DNA from: Companilactobacillus nuruki
GTDB taxonomy: Bacteria; Bacillota; Bacilli; Lactobacillales; Lactobacillaceae
DNA length: 64,000 bases
Reading direction: 5' to 3'
Assembly: GCF_002872255.1 (NCBI RefSeq)
Contig: NZ_NIPR01000001.1
Coordinates: forward strand, 1-64,000
A program made the translations under genes and the position numbers. The notes beneath the pieces were generated by a model. The model saw nothing but the letters and a program-made list of their open reading frames with translations. It made no database searches and was not told the origin of the DNA. Of the stretch, positions 50,994 to 60,742 are shown piece after piece (positions within the stretch are counted from its first letter, which is position 1; every line of letters starts with the position of its first letter).

Positions 50994-52283
50994 TTATTTA
51001 GCAATACTTGTGGCAAAATCTGGTTCATAGTAAGAATAATCCTTCAAATTAAGACCACTATTCAATCTAACGTTTGAAATCCAAACCCATTGATTAGTAG
51101 CTATTTCGCCCCAATATGAACCGTACTTATTAACAACCAAACGATCTATTTTCCATGATGTATTAGCTGGTAAATTCATATCATAAGCATTTGTAGATGT
51201 ATTATAAGTCCTTTGTGCAACAGATGTCGTCCCAATTAATCCATTTCCAGGCGTAGGTATTGATGTATTGGTATTGTTTTCAGTTGAAAGTCTCACGTAG
51301 GCAATAGAAATATATTCATCACTAGCAACTTGGTAATAACTTTGCTTATCATAATACAAAACATTAGCCCCTAATTTCCATTGACTACCTGCTGGCAAAG
51401 TTTTACCGATTGGAGTACCAGAACCATTAACTACTTCTACATTAGACGTCACGGAACCAGTTTGACCCGCAATTTCGTTACTTGTAGTTATATAACTGCC
51501 ATTGTCTGAAACAGCTGTATCAGAAGCTATATTAAGATCTGTGCTACGTAGCCATTCATTAGTTGCAACTTGATAGTAAGCAACCTGACCTATCTTCATC
51601 AAACTTCCCAACTTCCATTGGCTAGCCTTTGGTAAGGTAAGACCTGTAGAATTACCATTATTATCATAAACCGTAGCAGTCACAAGTGTAGTGCCGGTTT
51701 TACCATAATTTGCATCTTGGGTAATATCACTTGTATTTGTAGTAGTTGATGTTGAATTCAAAGTTACATCATTTGTTGGTACGTATTGATTAGTAGCAAC
51801 TTGATAATAACTTTGCTTATTTGCATGTAAGATTTCTCCAATCTTCCATTGACTACCTGCCGGTAAAGTTGCGCCAGTATCATTGCCGTACACATCTACA
51901 ATATGAAGTGTTACCTTAGCAGTAACCGTTTTTCCAGCATCGGGATTATCACTGACATAATGACCAACAGTATTAGTATCATCCTCAGCGTTAGTTGCTC
52001 CGGTAACGTTTGTAACAACAGAAGCTGGAATATATTCGTTATTACCTACTTGATAATGTGCAACACCATTTAAAGTGATTTGTTGACCTAATTTCCATTG
52101 ACTACCACTTGGTAAAGTAACACCATTAGCCTTACCATTTCCATCATAAACTGGCGTATTTGTAGAAACAGTACCTACCGCATCAGCATTAACAACGTTC
52201 TGTGGTAAGACACTCAAAGCAGCTGGTGCCAACATTAAAGCAACAGCAGAACTGGCTAAAAATTTACTTGTTTTATTTTTCAT
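50994..52283 (-). CDS. secreted SLAP-domain surface protein
   Basis: A 429-residue protein with a Sec signal peptide (MKNKTSKFLASSAVALMLAP to about residue 35, ending NADA). The rest holds five repeats of about 65-75 residues, each with LP-[AS]-[GS]-SQWK-[LI]-G and [YH]YQV-[AG]-x-[ND]-[QE]-[YW] followed by a Val/Leu turn. The last repeat is more divergent (TSWKI, GEIATNQWVW). These resemble lactobacillary S-layer (SLAP) cell-wall-binding domains. No LPxTG anchor is present, so attachment is probably non-covalent. Function beyond wall binding is unknown. Confidence 0.85.
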   Translation of the reverse strand: MKNKTSKFLASSAVALMLAPAALSVLPQNVVNADAVGTVSTNTPVYDGNGKANGVTLPSGSQWKLGQQITLNGVAHYQVGNNEYIPASVVTNVTGATNAEDDTNTVGHYVSDNPDAGKTVTAKVTLHIVDVYGNDTGATLPAGSQWKIGEILHANKQSYYQVATNQYVPTNDVTLNSTSTTTNTSDITQDANYGKTGTTLVTATVYDNNGNSTGLTLPKASQWKLGSLMKIGQVAYYQVATNEWLRSTDLNIASDTAVSDNGSYITTSNEIAGQTGSVTSNVEVVNGSGTPIGKTLPAGSQWKLGANVLYYDKQSYYQVASDEYISIAYVRLSTENNTNTSIPTPGNGLIGTTSVAQRTYNTSTNAYDMNLPANTSWKIDRLVVNKYGSYWGEIATNQWVWISNVRLNSGLNLKDYSYYEPDFATSIAK

Positions 52284-52412
52284 TTTCTATATCCTCTATG
52301 GAATTATACTAAGTTTCTCTTCAATAATAAGTTTATAATTCCTATAGATGAATACAATTATTTTAAGAAATCGTAAGAAAAACTTTACAAAGATTTTGTC
52401 AGGAGTCCATTC

Positions 52413-53312
52413 ATGAAAAAATACCAAATTTACCAGGTTGATTCCTTTACTAAAGAGAGATTCTCAGGTAATCCGGCCGGTGTGGTTACTAACGCCGAAG
52501 GTTTAGCTGATTCTCAAATGCAGAATATTGCCCGTGAATTAAATAACTCAGAAACCGCGTTTATTCTTCCCCCTACTGGTTCTGAAGCAGATATTAGAAT
52601 CCGTTTTTTTACACCTACCACTGAAGTTCCAATTTGTGGTCACGCTACAATTGGTGCCAATTTTGTTAGAGCGGTTGAAAATAATTTAGACTCTCAAACA
52701 ATTATTCAAGAAACTGATGCTGGTAACTTATCTATTGGCATTACAAAAAAAGATGGTACTTATCAAATATCGATGACTCAAGGAAAAATTTCTGTTCAAG
52801 AACCACTATCAGAATCAATTCAACGAAGAATCAAGATTGCTCTGGGTATCACGGAGAAGCAACGTAACAAGTCCTGTCCGATGGTCATTGCCTCAACCGG
52901 AGCTGCAAAGGTAATGATTGGTATTGATAGTCAAGATACACTCGATAACTTAACTCCTGATTTGGAATCCTTAAAGAATATTTCAACAGATATCAATTGT
53001 AACGGTTATTTTGTTTTTGTTATCACACCTGATGAGGAAAATTTAATTCATGGAAGAATGTTTTCCCCAGCTACTGGTATCAATGAAGACCCCGTCACTG
53101 GTAATGCCAATGGACCATTAGGTGCTTATTTAGTAAAATACGGACTCATTGACGTATCCGATGAACCTCTTCAATTTTCAATCATCCAAGGAGAAGCAAT
53201 CCATCGATCTGGAACAATGATTGTCTGTGTTCACTTAAATCATGGTGTTCCCACAAAAATTAAAATTGTCGGAAATGCTGTAATCGCATTTCAAACCGAA
53301 TTAGAAATTTAA
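52413..53312 (+). CDS. PhzF-family isomerase/epimerase-like protein
   Basis: A 299-residue two-domain protein with VDSFTKERFSGNPAGVV at the N-terminus, the catalytic Glu region ELNNSETAF, FFTPTTEVPICGHATIGA, and the second-domain match RMFSPATGINEDPVTGNANGPLG. The family shares the diaminopimelate-epimerase fold and isomerises small acids; a natural substrate is not predictable. AGGAG precedes the ATG. A repeat-type terminator follows. Confidence 0.9.
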   Translation: MKKYQIYQVDSFTKERFSGNPAGVVTNAEGLADSQMQNIARELNNSETAFILPPTGSEADIRIRFFTPTTEVPICGHATIGANFVRAVENNLDSQTIIQETDAGNLSIGITKKDGTYQISMTQGKISVQEPLSESIQRRIKIALGITEKQRNKSCPMVIASTGAAKVMIGIDSQDTLDNLTPDLESLKNISTDINCNGYFVFVITPDEENLIHGRMFSPATGINEDPVTGNANGPLGAYLVKYGLIDVSDEPLQFSIIQGEAIHRSGTMIVCVHLNHGVPTKIKIVGNAVIAFQTELEI

Positions 53313-53342
53313 TTCCATTTGAAATTCTTAAATAGATAAGAA

Positions 53343-53407
53343 TAGTCTGTATTGATATCAATTCTGTTTTTAAACACATTTGATAACCAATACAGACTAT
53401 TTATTTT
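53343..53407. terminator. long hairpin terminator, repeat copy 2
   Basis: AGTCTGTATTGATATCAA and a distal arm ending CAATACAGACT, then TATTTATTTT. It shares its first 18 nt exactly with the hairpin at 16908-16978. Confidence 0.7.
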
Positions 53408-53466
53408 GAAAACTATTTCAATAACGACATATATAACCTGAGTGTATCTTCCCCACTCTATGTAAT

Positions 53467-53946
53467 TTATTTATGATAAGTTCGATTATTAATGATCATG
53501 AATGAACGATAGACCTGCTCTGTTAATACTAGTCTCATCAATTGATGTGGCAGAGTAAATTTTCCAAAACAAATACTATAGTCAGCTCGTTTGGTGACCT
53601 CTGGGCTAACCCCTAGAGAACCACCGATTACAAAAGTAATATCTGAGGTCTCATATGTGGATAAATCGTCAATTTTTTTTGCCATTTCTTCTGAAGTTAA
53701 TTCCTTACCACGTAAATCAAGCAAAATCACATATTCCTTGTCCTTAATTTTACTTAATATTCGTTCCCCTTCAATTTGTTTCACTTTAATATCTTGTGCT
53801 TCGCTTAAACTCTCTGGTGCTTTTTCATCTTGGCATTCAACTATTTGAAACTTACAAAACGCCCCTAAACGCTTGGCATACTCGGCAATACCCGCTTTAA
53901 AATACTTTTCCTTTAGCTTTCCCACAGTAACAAATTTAATATTCAT
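53467..53946 (-). CDS. rlmH: 23S rRNA (pseudouridine1915-N3)-methyltransferase
   Basis: A 159-residue SPOUT methyltransferase with [30 protein letters not shown], the knot region [13 protein letters not shown] and the C-terminal [23 protein letters not shown], all diagnostic of RlmH. It methylates pseudouridine 1915 of 23S rRNA on the assembled ribosome. Its position next to htrA and the Wal operon is the usual origin-proximal order in Firmicutes. Confidence 0.97.
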   Translation of the reverse strand: MNIKFVTVGKLKEKYFKAGIAEYAKRLGAFCKFQIVECQDEKAPESLSEAQDIKVKQIEGERILSKIKDKEYVILLDLRGKELTSEEMAKKIDDLSTYETSDITFVIGGSLGVSPEVTKRADYSICFGKFTLPHQLMRLVLTEQVYRSFMIINNRTYHK

Positions 53947-54145
53947 AATAAAAATCTCCTTATCATTTATAATACGAAACTATCTTCTAATTGCCAAATA
54001 TATTTATAAATGACGAATTATCATGACAATACTTTTTTACACAGTAAAATAAAAGTTTGTCTGAACTATGTGTAACACCTATTATCCCTAGCTTAATAAT
54101 ATATACAGACTGTATATATACTTCGTCAGAAAAGTTATTAACAGC

Positions 54146-54231
54146 TGTGGGTAATTTTGTGGATAACTTTTCTACAATGAATTTTCTACTTTTTATAGAC
54201 TTATCCACAAGTTATGCACATTTGTGGATAA
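54146..54231. other. cluster of DnaA boxes
   Basis: Four perfect matches to TTATNCACA: TGTGGATAA at 54158-54166 and 54223-54231 (reverse), TTATCCACA at 54201-54209 and TTATGCACA at 54212-54220. A one-mismatch box (TGTGGGTAA) lies at 54146-54154. The cluster lies in the otherwise empty 393-bp region between rlmH and htrA. It may be a DnaA-binding or titration site or part of an origin region. Confidence 0.7.
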
Positions 54232-54291
54232 GTCTTGTTAATATGTTTTCTGAGAACTCGAAATAAATCACAACTTATTAAATTAATGTTC

Positions 54292-54335
54292 AAAAAAAGA
54301 CGTGAAACTCGCATTTAACGGTTTCACGTCTTTTC
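54292..54335 (-). terminator. intrinsic terminator of htrA
   Basis: AAAAGACGTGAAAC pairs with GTTTCACGTCTTTT and A/T runs flank both sides. Confidence 0.88.
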
Positions 54336-54339
54336 TTAA

Positions 54340-55719
54340 TTATTCAGATGTTTTCTTTGTTAAATGAACCTTAGCTGTCTTCAATTTTCCATTTCTGTAA
54401 TATTGAACATTAACTGTATCACCAACTGAATGTGAATATAATGCTGTGTGTAAATCTGCAACCGATGTTACATTCTTGTCGCCCAACTTAACAATTACAT
54501 CATATTTCTTCATACCGGCTGCTTTAGCAACAGATCCTGAGGTTGTGCTATAAACAACTACACCCTTTGTTACATTGCTTGGCAGTTTCAAACTGGATTG
54601 GGAATCATCTGTTATTTGATCAAGATCTAGGACCTTAATTCCCAGAGATGGTCTTTCAACTTTACCATTAGCAACTAATTGATTGATGATCTTCACAACT
54701 TCGTTACTTGGAATAGCAAATCCCATACCTTCAACCGATGAACCATCAGTACTTGATGCCAACTTCATAGAATTAATACCAATTATTTGACCAGCAGCGT
54801 TAACTAATGGTCCACCAGAGTTACCAGGATTGATGGCAGCATCCGTTTGAAGAACCGTTGCTTCACCTGTAGCTTGTCCAGTATTTTGATCCTGAGTTGT
54901 CACTGTTCTATTTGTAGCTGAAATAATACCTTGTGTTACTGTTGTGGCATATTCGCTACCTAATGGTGATCCAATAGCAATTACAGGGTCTCCAGGAGAA
55001 ACGTTGTCAGAATTACCAAATGAGGCCGTAGCAGGCACTTTATCACCCGATATCTCCAATACAGCCAAATCAGTTGTTGTATCGGTACCAACTAATTTAG
55101 CGGGAACCTTCGTACCATCTTCAAGAATGATTTCGATTGAATCTGATCCTGAAACAACGTGATTATTAGTTACGATATAACCCTTGCCGTTTTGTTTAGC
55201 ATAAATTACTCCAGAACCTTCGCTGTACTCTTGAAGATTACTGTTATTTGATGATGAATTTGCAGAGCCAGATGAATTGGAATCCGAATTATTATCGCTA
55301 TTACCATTCTCATCAGCTTGTCCCTCTGTCTTTGAATCACTGGAGGATCCACTATCACCAAACAAATCACCAAAAATTGATGATAGACTGCCGTCATTAG
55401 AACTCTGTTCTTTTTGTTTCTGCAAATTAATAACTGAAACAACAGCTCCATTAACTTTCTTATAGGCTCCAGACATCGAGCTCGATGTATTGACCTTAGT
55501 ATTACTTACTTGAGTCGTCCCGGACGTATTACCGGTACTAGCCGTATCAGAAGAATTATTATTAAAATATGTAAATCCTGCAAAGGCAATTACCACACCT
55601 AAAGCGGCAGAGATAAATGCCACAATACCCGTTTTAAGCAAAGAATTATTTCCGGAATTCATCTTTGAACCTCGCTTTTCTTCTCTTGATTCAGGTTTGT
55701 CATTATTATCATTATTCAT
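54340..55719 (-). CDS. htrA: serine protease HtrA, membrane anchored
   Basis: A 459-residue protein with a cytoplasmic N-terminus, one membrane helix (about 30-52), a trypsin-like domain with His187 (TNNHVVSG), Asp217 (TTTDLAVL) and Ser301 (GNSGGP), and a C-terminal PDZ domain (about 360-455). It degrades misfolded proteins at the cell surface. Residues 105-162 form a very Ser/Asn/Asp-rich linker before the protease domain, longer than usual. It is the last gene of the Wal region, 84 bp after walJ and followed by a terminator. Confidence 0.96.
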   Translation of the reverse strand: MNNDNNDKPESREEKRGSKMNSGNNSLLKTGIVAFISAALGVVIAFAGFTYFNNNSSDTASTGNTSGTTQVSNTKVNTSSSMSGAYKKVNGAVVSVINLQKQKEQSSNDGSLSSIFGDLFGDSGSSSDSKTEGQADENGNSDNNSDSNSSGSANSSSNNSNLQEYSEGSGVIYAKQNGKGYIVTNNHVVSGSDSIEIILEDGTKVPAKLVGTDTTTDLAVLEISGDKVPATASFGNSDNVSPGDPVIAIGSPLGSEYATTVTQGIISATNRTVTTQDQNTGQATGEATVLQTDAAINPGNSGGPLVNAAGQIIGINSMKLASSTDGSSVEGMGFAIPSNEVVKIINQLVANGKVERPSLGIKVLDLDQITDDSQSSLKLPSNVTKGVVVYSTTSGSVAKAAGMKKYDVIVKLGDKNVTSVADLHTALYSHSVGDTVNVQYYRNGKLKTAKVHLTKKTSE

Positions 55720-55803
55720 CTAATTCACTTCCCCATATAAGCTATTTTAAATATAACGTTAAACTATGAAAAAATTATGAAAGTCTTATGATTTATTTAT
55801 TAA

Positions 55804-56610
55804 TTATAAAGTTATCAACGGATCAGCTATTGCTGGATCTGTATCATGAATCATAAAATCATGTCCCACACCAAAATCATGATCTTCCAAGACCTCAGTT
55901 ACTTCATGGCGAGCAACCTTTTTAGTGTTATTTTCATGACTTAAATGTCCCAAATAAATCTGCTTGGTTTTATTGCCAATAACATCCATTAAAGTATGAG
56001 CACCATCTTCATTAGAAAGATGTCCTCTTTCACTCAAAATCCTTTGTTTCAACGGCCATGGATAAAAACCTTCACGTAACATTTCAACATCATGATTACA
56101 TTCCATTAAATATCCATCTGCATTTTCAATCGTCTTCTGAATACGATCAGAAACATATCCCGTATCAGTCAAAATAACAAATTCCTTACCATTATGATAG
56201 AACTTATAAAACTGTGGATCGATTGCATCGTGAGATACAGCAAAACTTTCAATATCCAGATCATCCAAAGACATAATTTTATTATGTTGAAAAACATGAA
56301 TTTCATCTTCAGGAATCTTGCCAATCTTTGGCATCATCGCTTCCCATGTTTTTTGATTGGCATAAACATTGAGATTATATCTTCTTGCCAAGACACCAAC
56401 GCCTTTAATATGATCTGTATGTTCATGCGTCACAAATAAGGAATCAACAGTATTGATATCTTTACCAATACTTTCCATAGCTTCTTTAATTTTTTTACCT
56501 GACAACCCTGCATCAACTAAAACGTGATGTTTTGGTGTCTCGATATAAGTAGCATTACCAGAACTGCTGCTGGCTAAAACACTGATTTTCAAACTATCAT
56601 CATTGGGCAC
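55804..56610 (-). CDS. walJ: WalJ/YycJ metallo-beta-lactamase-fold protein
   Basis: About 268 residues. Metal ligands are THEHTDHIKG (near 60), His in SHDA and Asp in LTDTGY, with GHLSNEDGAH and LGHLSHENN. This fold gives 5'-3' exonuclease activity in YycJ, linking wall signalling to DNA repair. A GTG start with GGAG 12 nt upstream is proposed, because an in-frame ATG at 56628 overlaps that site. The gene start overlaps the end of walI. Confidence 0.93.
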   Translation of the reverse strand: MPNDDSLKISVLASSSSGNATYIETPKHHVLVDAGLSGKKIKEAMESIGKDINTVDSLFVTHEHTDHIKGVGVLARRYNLNVYANQKTWEAMMPKIGKIPEDEIHVFQHNKIMSLDDLDIESFAVSHDAIDPQFYKFYHNGKEFVILTDTGYVSDRIQKTIENADGYLMECNHDVEMLREGFYPWPLKQRILSERGHLSNEDGAHTLMDVIGNKTKQIYLGHLSHENNTKKVARHEVTEVLEDHDFGVGHDFMIHDTDPAIADPLITL

Positions 56611-57415
56611 TGTAATTATTATCTCCATTTGTTGAACTCTTAATTATATTACCAGTAAAAGCATTTACCTTCTTAGTGGTAACAACTTTACTATCTTTAT
56701 TCTTAATTGTCACGAACCAAACTGGAATATAAATCGTACTATCTTTTGCTTCTAATAACTTAGTATAAGCCAAATTGGCGTAAGTGATCTTAGAATTGTT
56801 TGGTATTTCAGAATTGGCATAAAGATTAGTTATAACATCTTTTTCACTCTTAATTGTTTGTCTTTCATGTAAAATAATCATCGATTTAACATATGTTTGA
56901 GTATAACTTACAACCTCACCATCAGAAACCGTAAAGGCTAATTGAGCCGTCTTATCATAAATCTGACCGTGAGACTTATTTTCTACATAAATTATTTGAG
57001 ACTTAGTCGATAACTGTGGTGAATATTTATACTCTTTACCAAATAAAACATTACTTTCTTTTTTGATAAATTTATCCATAATTTTGATTTTGTCAGCAGA
57101 TGTTATAGCAATAGGATTGCTAAGAGTGCTTGTGAGACTGTGGTTAACGTCCTCATATTCGGCCTTTTGATTACGTAATTTTTGAACATTTTGAGCCAAG
57201 CTTTCATCTGGACGTGATCCCAAGTAATACGCATACCCTGTTTTTGTATCTAAGCTCCCAAAACTAATATTACGTTTTCTCATTTCAGCGACAGTTGATG
57301 TATTGGTACTGGTGCTACTAACCAATTGTTGACTATTGCGAAAAGACAAGAATAAAAAGATATCCAACGAGAAAAATACTATTAGGAATATAACTTCAAT
57401 TCTTTTAAAATCCAT
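56600..57415 (-). CDS. walI: WalI/YycI regulatory protein
   Basis: A 271-residue protein with one N-terminal membrane helix (about 7-25) and an extracytoplasmic domain of the YycI type: SKITYANLAYTKLLEAKDSTIYIPVWFVTIKN near the C-terminus. With WalH it binds WalK in the membrane and tunes its activity. It follows walH without a gap and overlaps walJ. Confidence 0.93.
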   Translation of the reverse strand: MDFKRIEVIFLIVFFSLDIFLFLSFRNSQQLVSSTSTNTSTVAEMRKRNISFGSLDTKTGYAYYLGSRPDESLAQNVQKLRNQKAEYEDVNHSLTSTLSNPIAITSADKIKIMDKFIKKESNVLFGKEYKYSPQLSTKSQIIYVENKSHGQIYDKTAQLAFTVSDGEVVSYTQTYVKSMIILHERQTIKSEKDVITNLYANSEIPNNSKITYANLAYTKLLEAKDSTIYIPVWFVTIKNKDSKVVTTKKVNAFTGNIIKSSTNGDNNYSAQ

Positions 57416-58729
57416 CTATTCTTCCTCCGCAGACTCATTTGTCCATTCATCATATGGTTTCCAATGACCATCGATCTTAATGTAATATGTTGGTTTCAAA
57501 TCAACAACCTTTTCATTGTCAGTTTCACTTTCCCATTGGTATCCAACCTCAAGCGCTTGAACATCATTAGGTGAATAACCTACATTTTGTAAACCTTTGA
57601 AAATTTCAGTTGTTGATTTTAATCTGGTCGATGCCTGATCCGAAGGAACTGGAACCTCAAGAACTTTGTTTAAGAAATGTTCAGTACTACCCTTTCGACT
57701 AAATTTGATTCTAATTGAACCAAATTGGCTCTTCTTGAAAATTGGAAAACCTTCAACATATTCACGGAAAACTAAATCTTTTTCTTTCCAATTAGCATTA
57801 TATAAACGTAGGTTAGAAACTGAATTTTGTAAATTAATTATCTTTTGATAACCACGCTGCAGAAATGCCAACTGTGTCTTAGGAACTGATGTGTCTGTAT
57901 AATCTTCGAAAGTCAATTCTTCGGTATTATGATCTGATACTAAACGTTTAGACTCTCCATAATTATAGGTATAAACTCCATTATCTTCTGATGTTACTAA
58001 TCCGTTGGTATTAGAATCAAACAAAGCAGTCGTATATTCACCATCCTGTTTGCCACTAATTACATAAGAATATGTCTTTAGTTTGATTGGATCAACATAG
58101 AACGTGAAAACACCATGTTTCATGAGATTCAATCGGACCCTAAGATTAATATTAGCTTTTTTAACCAATTTAGTGATTGGTTCTGACGAAGCATTCTTAA
58201 CCTTGGCTTTGTATACCGCATAATTATTATCATTAGCTAGATAAATATTTTGATCATTTTTGTTTTTTAAATTAATCAAAATACGATTAAATTGATCACT
58301 TTTTTCGTTCTTTAAACTATTGTTATCTAAAAGATATCCTAGTGTTCCGGTTGTAATTGCTGTTGGATAAACCATCTGAATTGTATCTTTACTTTGGATA
58401 AGCTTCTGATAATATGCTCCATTCTTCTTAGATACTAATTTAGGACTATTGATTTTCCAATCTTGCATTATTTTTTGAATACTTATCGAAATATTTTCAT
58501 TGCTGTTATAAATCAAATGTTGATCTGTTGAATCATGCCAGATGACGGATGTGGGACTGATTACTTGATTCATTGGAATTTCATTCTTATTTGCTTCTGT
58601 TGACGAAACATCAATGTTTTGTCCTCGTTGGTATCGTGCAGTATTTGTCCAAATAAAGAAGGATAGGACAATACTGGTAATTACTGCAACGACTAGTAGC
58701 AACTGTACAATTAATCTACTAAACTTCAT
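57416..58729 (-). CDS. walH: WalH/YycH regulatory protein
   Basis: About 437 residues. The start MKFSRLIVQLL is set by GGAG 6 nt upstream; the longer frame lies inside walK. There is one N-terminal membrane helix (about 5-27) and a long extracellular region with the YycH elements YVDPIKLKTYSYVISG and the Thr/Glu-rich C-terminus. Its ATG overlaps the walK stop, indicating translational coupling. Confidence 0.93.
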   Translation of the reverse strand: MKFSRLIVQLLLVVAVITSIVLSFFIWTNTARYQRGQNIDVSSTEANKNEIPMNQVISPTSVIWHDSTDQHLIYNSNENISISIQKIMQDWKINSPKLVSKKNGAYYQKLIQSKDTIQMVYPTAITTGTLGYLLDNNSLKNEKSDQFNRILINLKNKNDQNIYLANDNNYAVYKAKVKNASSEPITKLVKKANINLRVRLNLMKHGVFTFYVDPIKLKTYSYVISGKQDGEYTTALFDSNTNGLVTSEDNGVYTYNYGESKRLVSDHNTEELTFEDYTDTSVPKTQLAFLQRGYQKIINLQNSVSNLRLYNANWKEKDLVFREYVEGFPIFKKSQFGSIRIKFSRKGSTEHFLNKVLEVPVPSDQASTRLKSTTEIFKGLQNVGYSPNDVQALEVGYQWESETDNEKVVDLKPTYYIKIDGHWKPYDEWTNESAEEE

Positions 58730-60614
58730 CCCATTCTCCTCCTGTTTCATTAGGATCGAATGGCAAGGAAATATAGAATGTTGATCCCTTGCCTTCAGCA
58801 CTATTGACCCAAATTCTACCTTTATGTTGCTCAACAATTTCCTTAGAGATTGATAGACCTAATCCAGTACCACCTTGTTTTCTAGAACGTGCTTTATCAA
58901 CACGATAGAATCGATCAAAGACCTTCTTGATATCCTTACGAGGAATACCTAGTCCCTCATCAGAGATACTGATAATAATATGCTTATTAGTCTCCAATAA
59001 GCGACAAGTAATAGCACCTCCATCTGGAGAATATTTAATAGCGTTATTCATAATGTTATCAATTACTTGGGTCATTTTGTCGGTATCAATTTCCACCCAC
59101 AAATCCTTACTAGTAAAGATACGCTTTATTCGATAATTCTTAACTACCTTAGTATCGTCTTCTTTAGCATCCGCCTTCTCTTTTTTCAGCATCATATCAA
59201 AACGATCCAGAATATAGGAGAAGAACTCATTAAAGTTAACTAATTCCTTATCTAATTTCGAACGTCCTTGATCCATTCGAGATAGGCTCAAAAGATCCTT
59301 AATCATTCTAATCATACGATCAGTTTCTTCAGCCGTTACACCTAAAAATTGTGGGGCAAGTTTTTGATCTTTCCAAGCACCATTGTTTAAAGCATCAATA
59401 TAGCTACTAATACTTGTTAGTGGTGTTCTTAACTCATGAGAAACATTGGAAACGAATTGACGACGTTCACTATCAATTTTTTGCTGTTCAGTAACATCAT
59501 GTAGAACACAAACCATACCACTGATGAAACCACTATTTCTTTGAATTAACGAGAAATCAGCATTTAAAATTAATGAGTTATCATCACTGCCATCATATTC
59601 TTCATTACTATCATTAGTTTCAATGACCATTGGATCGGGACTTTCTAACAAATCATCAAAACTAGTTCGGTCCTGAATGCCCAAAACTTCAACTAATGGT
59701 TGACCGATGGCCTCATCTTCATCCTTATCTAAAAACTCCTGAGCCATTTCGTTAATAACCGTAATATTACCCAAACGGTTAGTAGCGATGACTCCATCCG
59801 ACATTTGAGTTAAAACACTATCCAGCCTTCGTCGTTCTGACTCTGAATTTTCGGTCGCTTCTTCAACTTTAACTGATAGATCATTGACCGCCATCGCTAA
59901 TTGTCCTAACTCATCAGGAGAATAAACACGAACCTGACCTGAGTAGTCACCTTCAGCCATTCGAACGGCTTGTTGTTTCATCTCATCAATTGGTCGCGTA
60001 ATTGCACGTGAAATAAAAATAGCAATAACACCACCCAAAACTCCAGCTACTAATGATGCCGTTAAGAAAATCAAGATAATATTATTAATTCCAGTATAAA
60101 CTGACTCCATGCTGGCACGAACATAAATAGCTCCGACAACTGTGCTATTATCAGGAGACGTCACTGGCACAATTGATTCATAGGAACTACCATTATCTTT
60201 CTCATAGTAAATCTGTGTGATTTTTTTATCAGTCTTGATACTTTGTTTGACATTATCTTTCAAAGTCTGCGTACCAATAACATTAGTTCCATCAGAGTCC
60301 TTTGCCCCAACAATAATTCCTGAACGATCAACCACTTGAACATCAGTAATATCTGTACTGACTCTTGAATAATCTTGAATCGCATTACCAATATTCTCAC
60401 GAGTATGTTCATCATTATCAGTCAGATTTTCTGAAATTTGATTGAGTGTATATGCTGGCAGACTGACAGATGTTTCAAAGTTAGCAATATTTTGCTCTTC
60501 AAGTTGTCGCACAAAGTAAGCACCAATAATTTCAATTGTGACGATAAGAATTAAAATGAACGATAATCCAATTTTAAAATTGATTGAATGTAGAAAAACA
60601 AATCTATTTTTCAA
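58719..60614 (-). CDS. walK: sensor histidine kinase WalK
   Basis: About 631 residues. Membrane helices near 13-32 and 180-200 flank an extracellular PAS domain. HAMP (ARAIT..DEM region), a cytoplasmic PAS domain (about 265-375), HisKA with phospho-His393 (FVSNVSHELRTPL) and HATPase_c (NNAIKYSP, DEGLGIP, GTGLGLS) follow. It controls cell-wall hydrolases with WalR. A TTG start is proposed, with AGGTGG 8 nt upstream; the in-frame GTG at 60626 lies inside that site. Confidence 0.97.
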   Translation of the reverse strand: MKNRFVFLHSINFKIGLSFILILIVTIEIIGAYFVRQLEEQNIANFETSVSLPAYTLNQISENLTDNDEHTRENIGNAIQDYSRVSTDITDVQVVDRSGIIVGAKDSDGTNVIGTQTLKDNVKQSIKTDKKITQIYYEKDNGSSYESIVPVTSPDNSTVVGAIYVRASMESVYTGINNIILIFLTASLVAGVLGGVIAIFISRAITRPIDEMKQQAVRMAEGDYSGQVRVYSPDELGQLAMAVNDLSVKVEEATENSESERRRLDSVLTQMSDGVIATNRLGNITVINEMAQEFLDKDEDEAIGQPLVEVLGIQDRTSFDDLLESPDPMVIETNDSNEEYDGSDDNSLILNADFSLIQRNSGFISGMVCVLHDVTEQQKIDSERRQFVSNVSHELRTPLTSISSYIDALNNGAWKDQKLAPQFLGVTAEETDRMIRMIKDLLSLSRMDQGRSKLDKELVNFNEFFSYILDRFDMMLKKEKADAKEDDTKVVKNYRIKRIFTSKDLWVEIDTDKMTQVIDNIMNNAIKYSPDGGAITCRLLETNKHIIISISDEGLGIPRKDIKKVFDRFYRVDKARSRKQGGTGLGLSISKEIVEQHKGRIWVNSAEGKGSTFYISLPFDPNETGGEWDEV

Positions 60615-60666
60615 AATAATTTCCACCTAAATAATACAGACTTAGTTATATTATACAGCTATGATG

Positions 60667-60712
60667 ACAACAAAAAAACTGACTCGTTTTCAAATACGAA
60701 TCAGTTCTTGTT
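60667..60712 (-). terminator. hairpin between walR and walK
   Basis: On the minus strand AACTGATTCGT pairs with ACGAGTCAGTT around a short loop and is followed by seven T. It lies in the 128-bp gap after walR, so it may end part of the walR transcripts. Confidence 0.7.
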
Positions 60713-60742
60713 GTTTTCTTATTTTAATTTTCAATGATGAAA

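Noticed and set aside
50994-52283. CRISPR-like repeats
   Set aside because: The repeats are long, coding, degenerate and in frame; they are protein domains. No CRISPR array was seen anywhere in the window.
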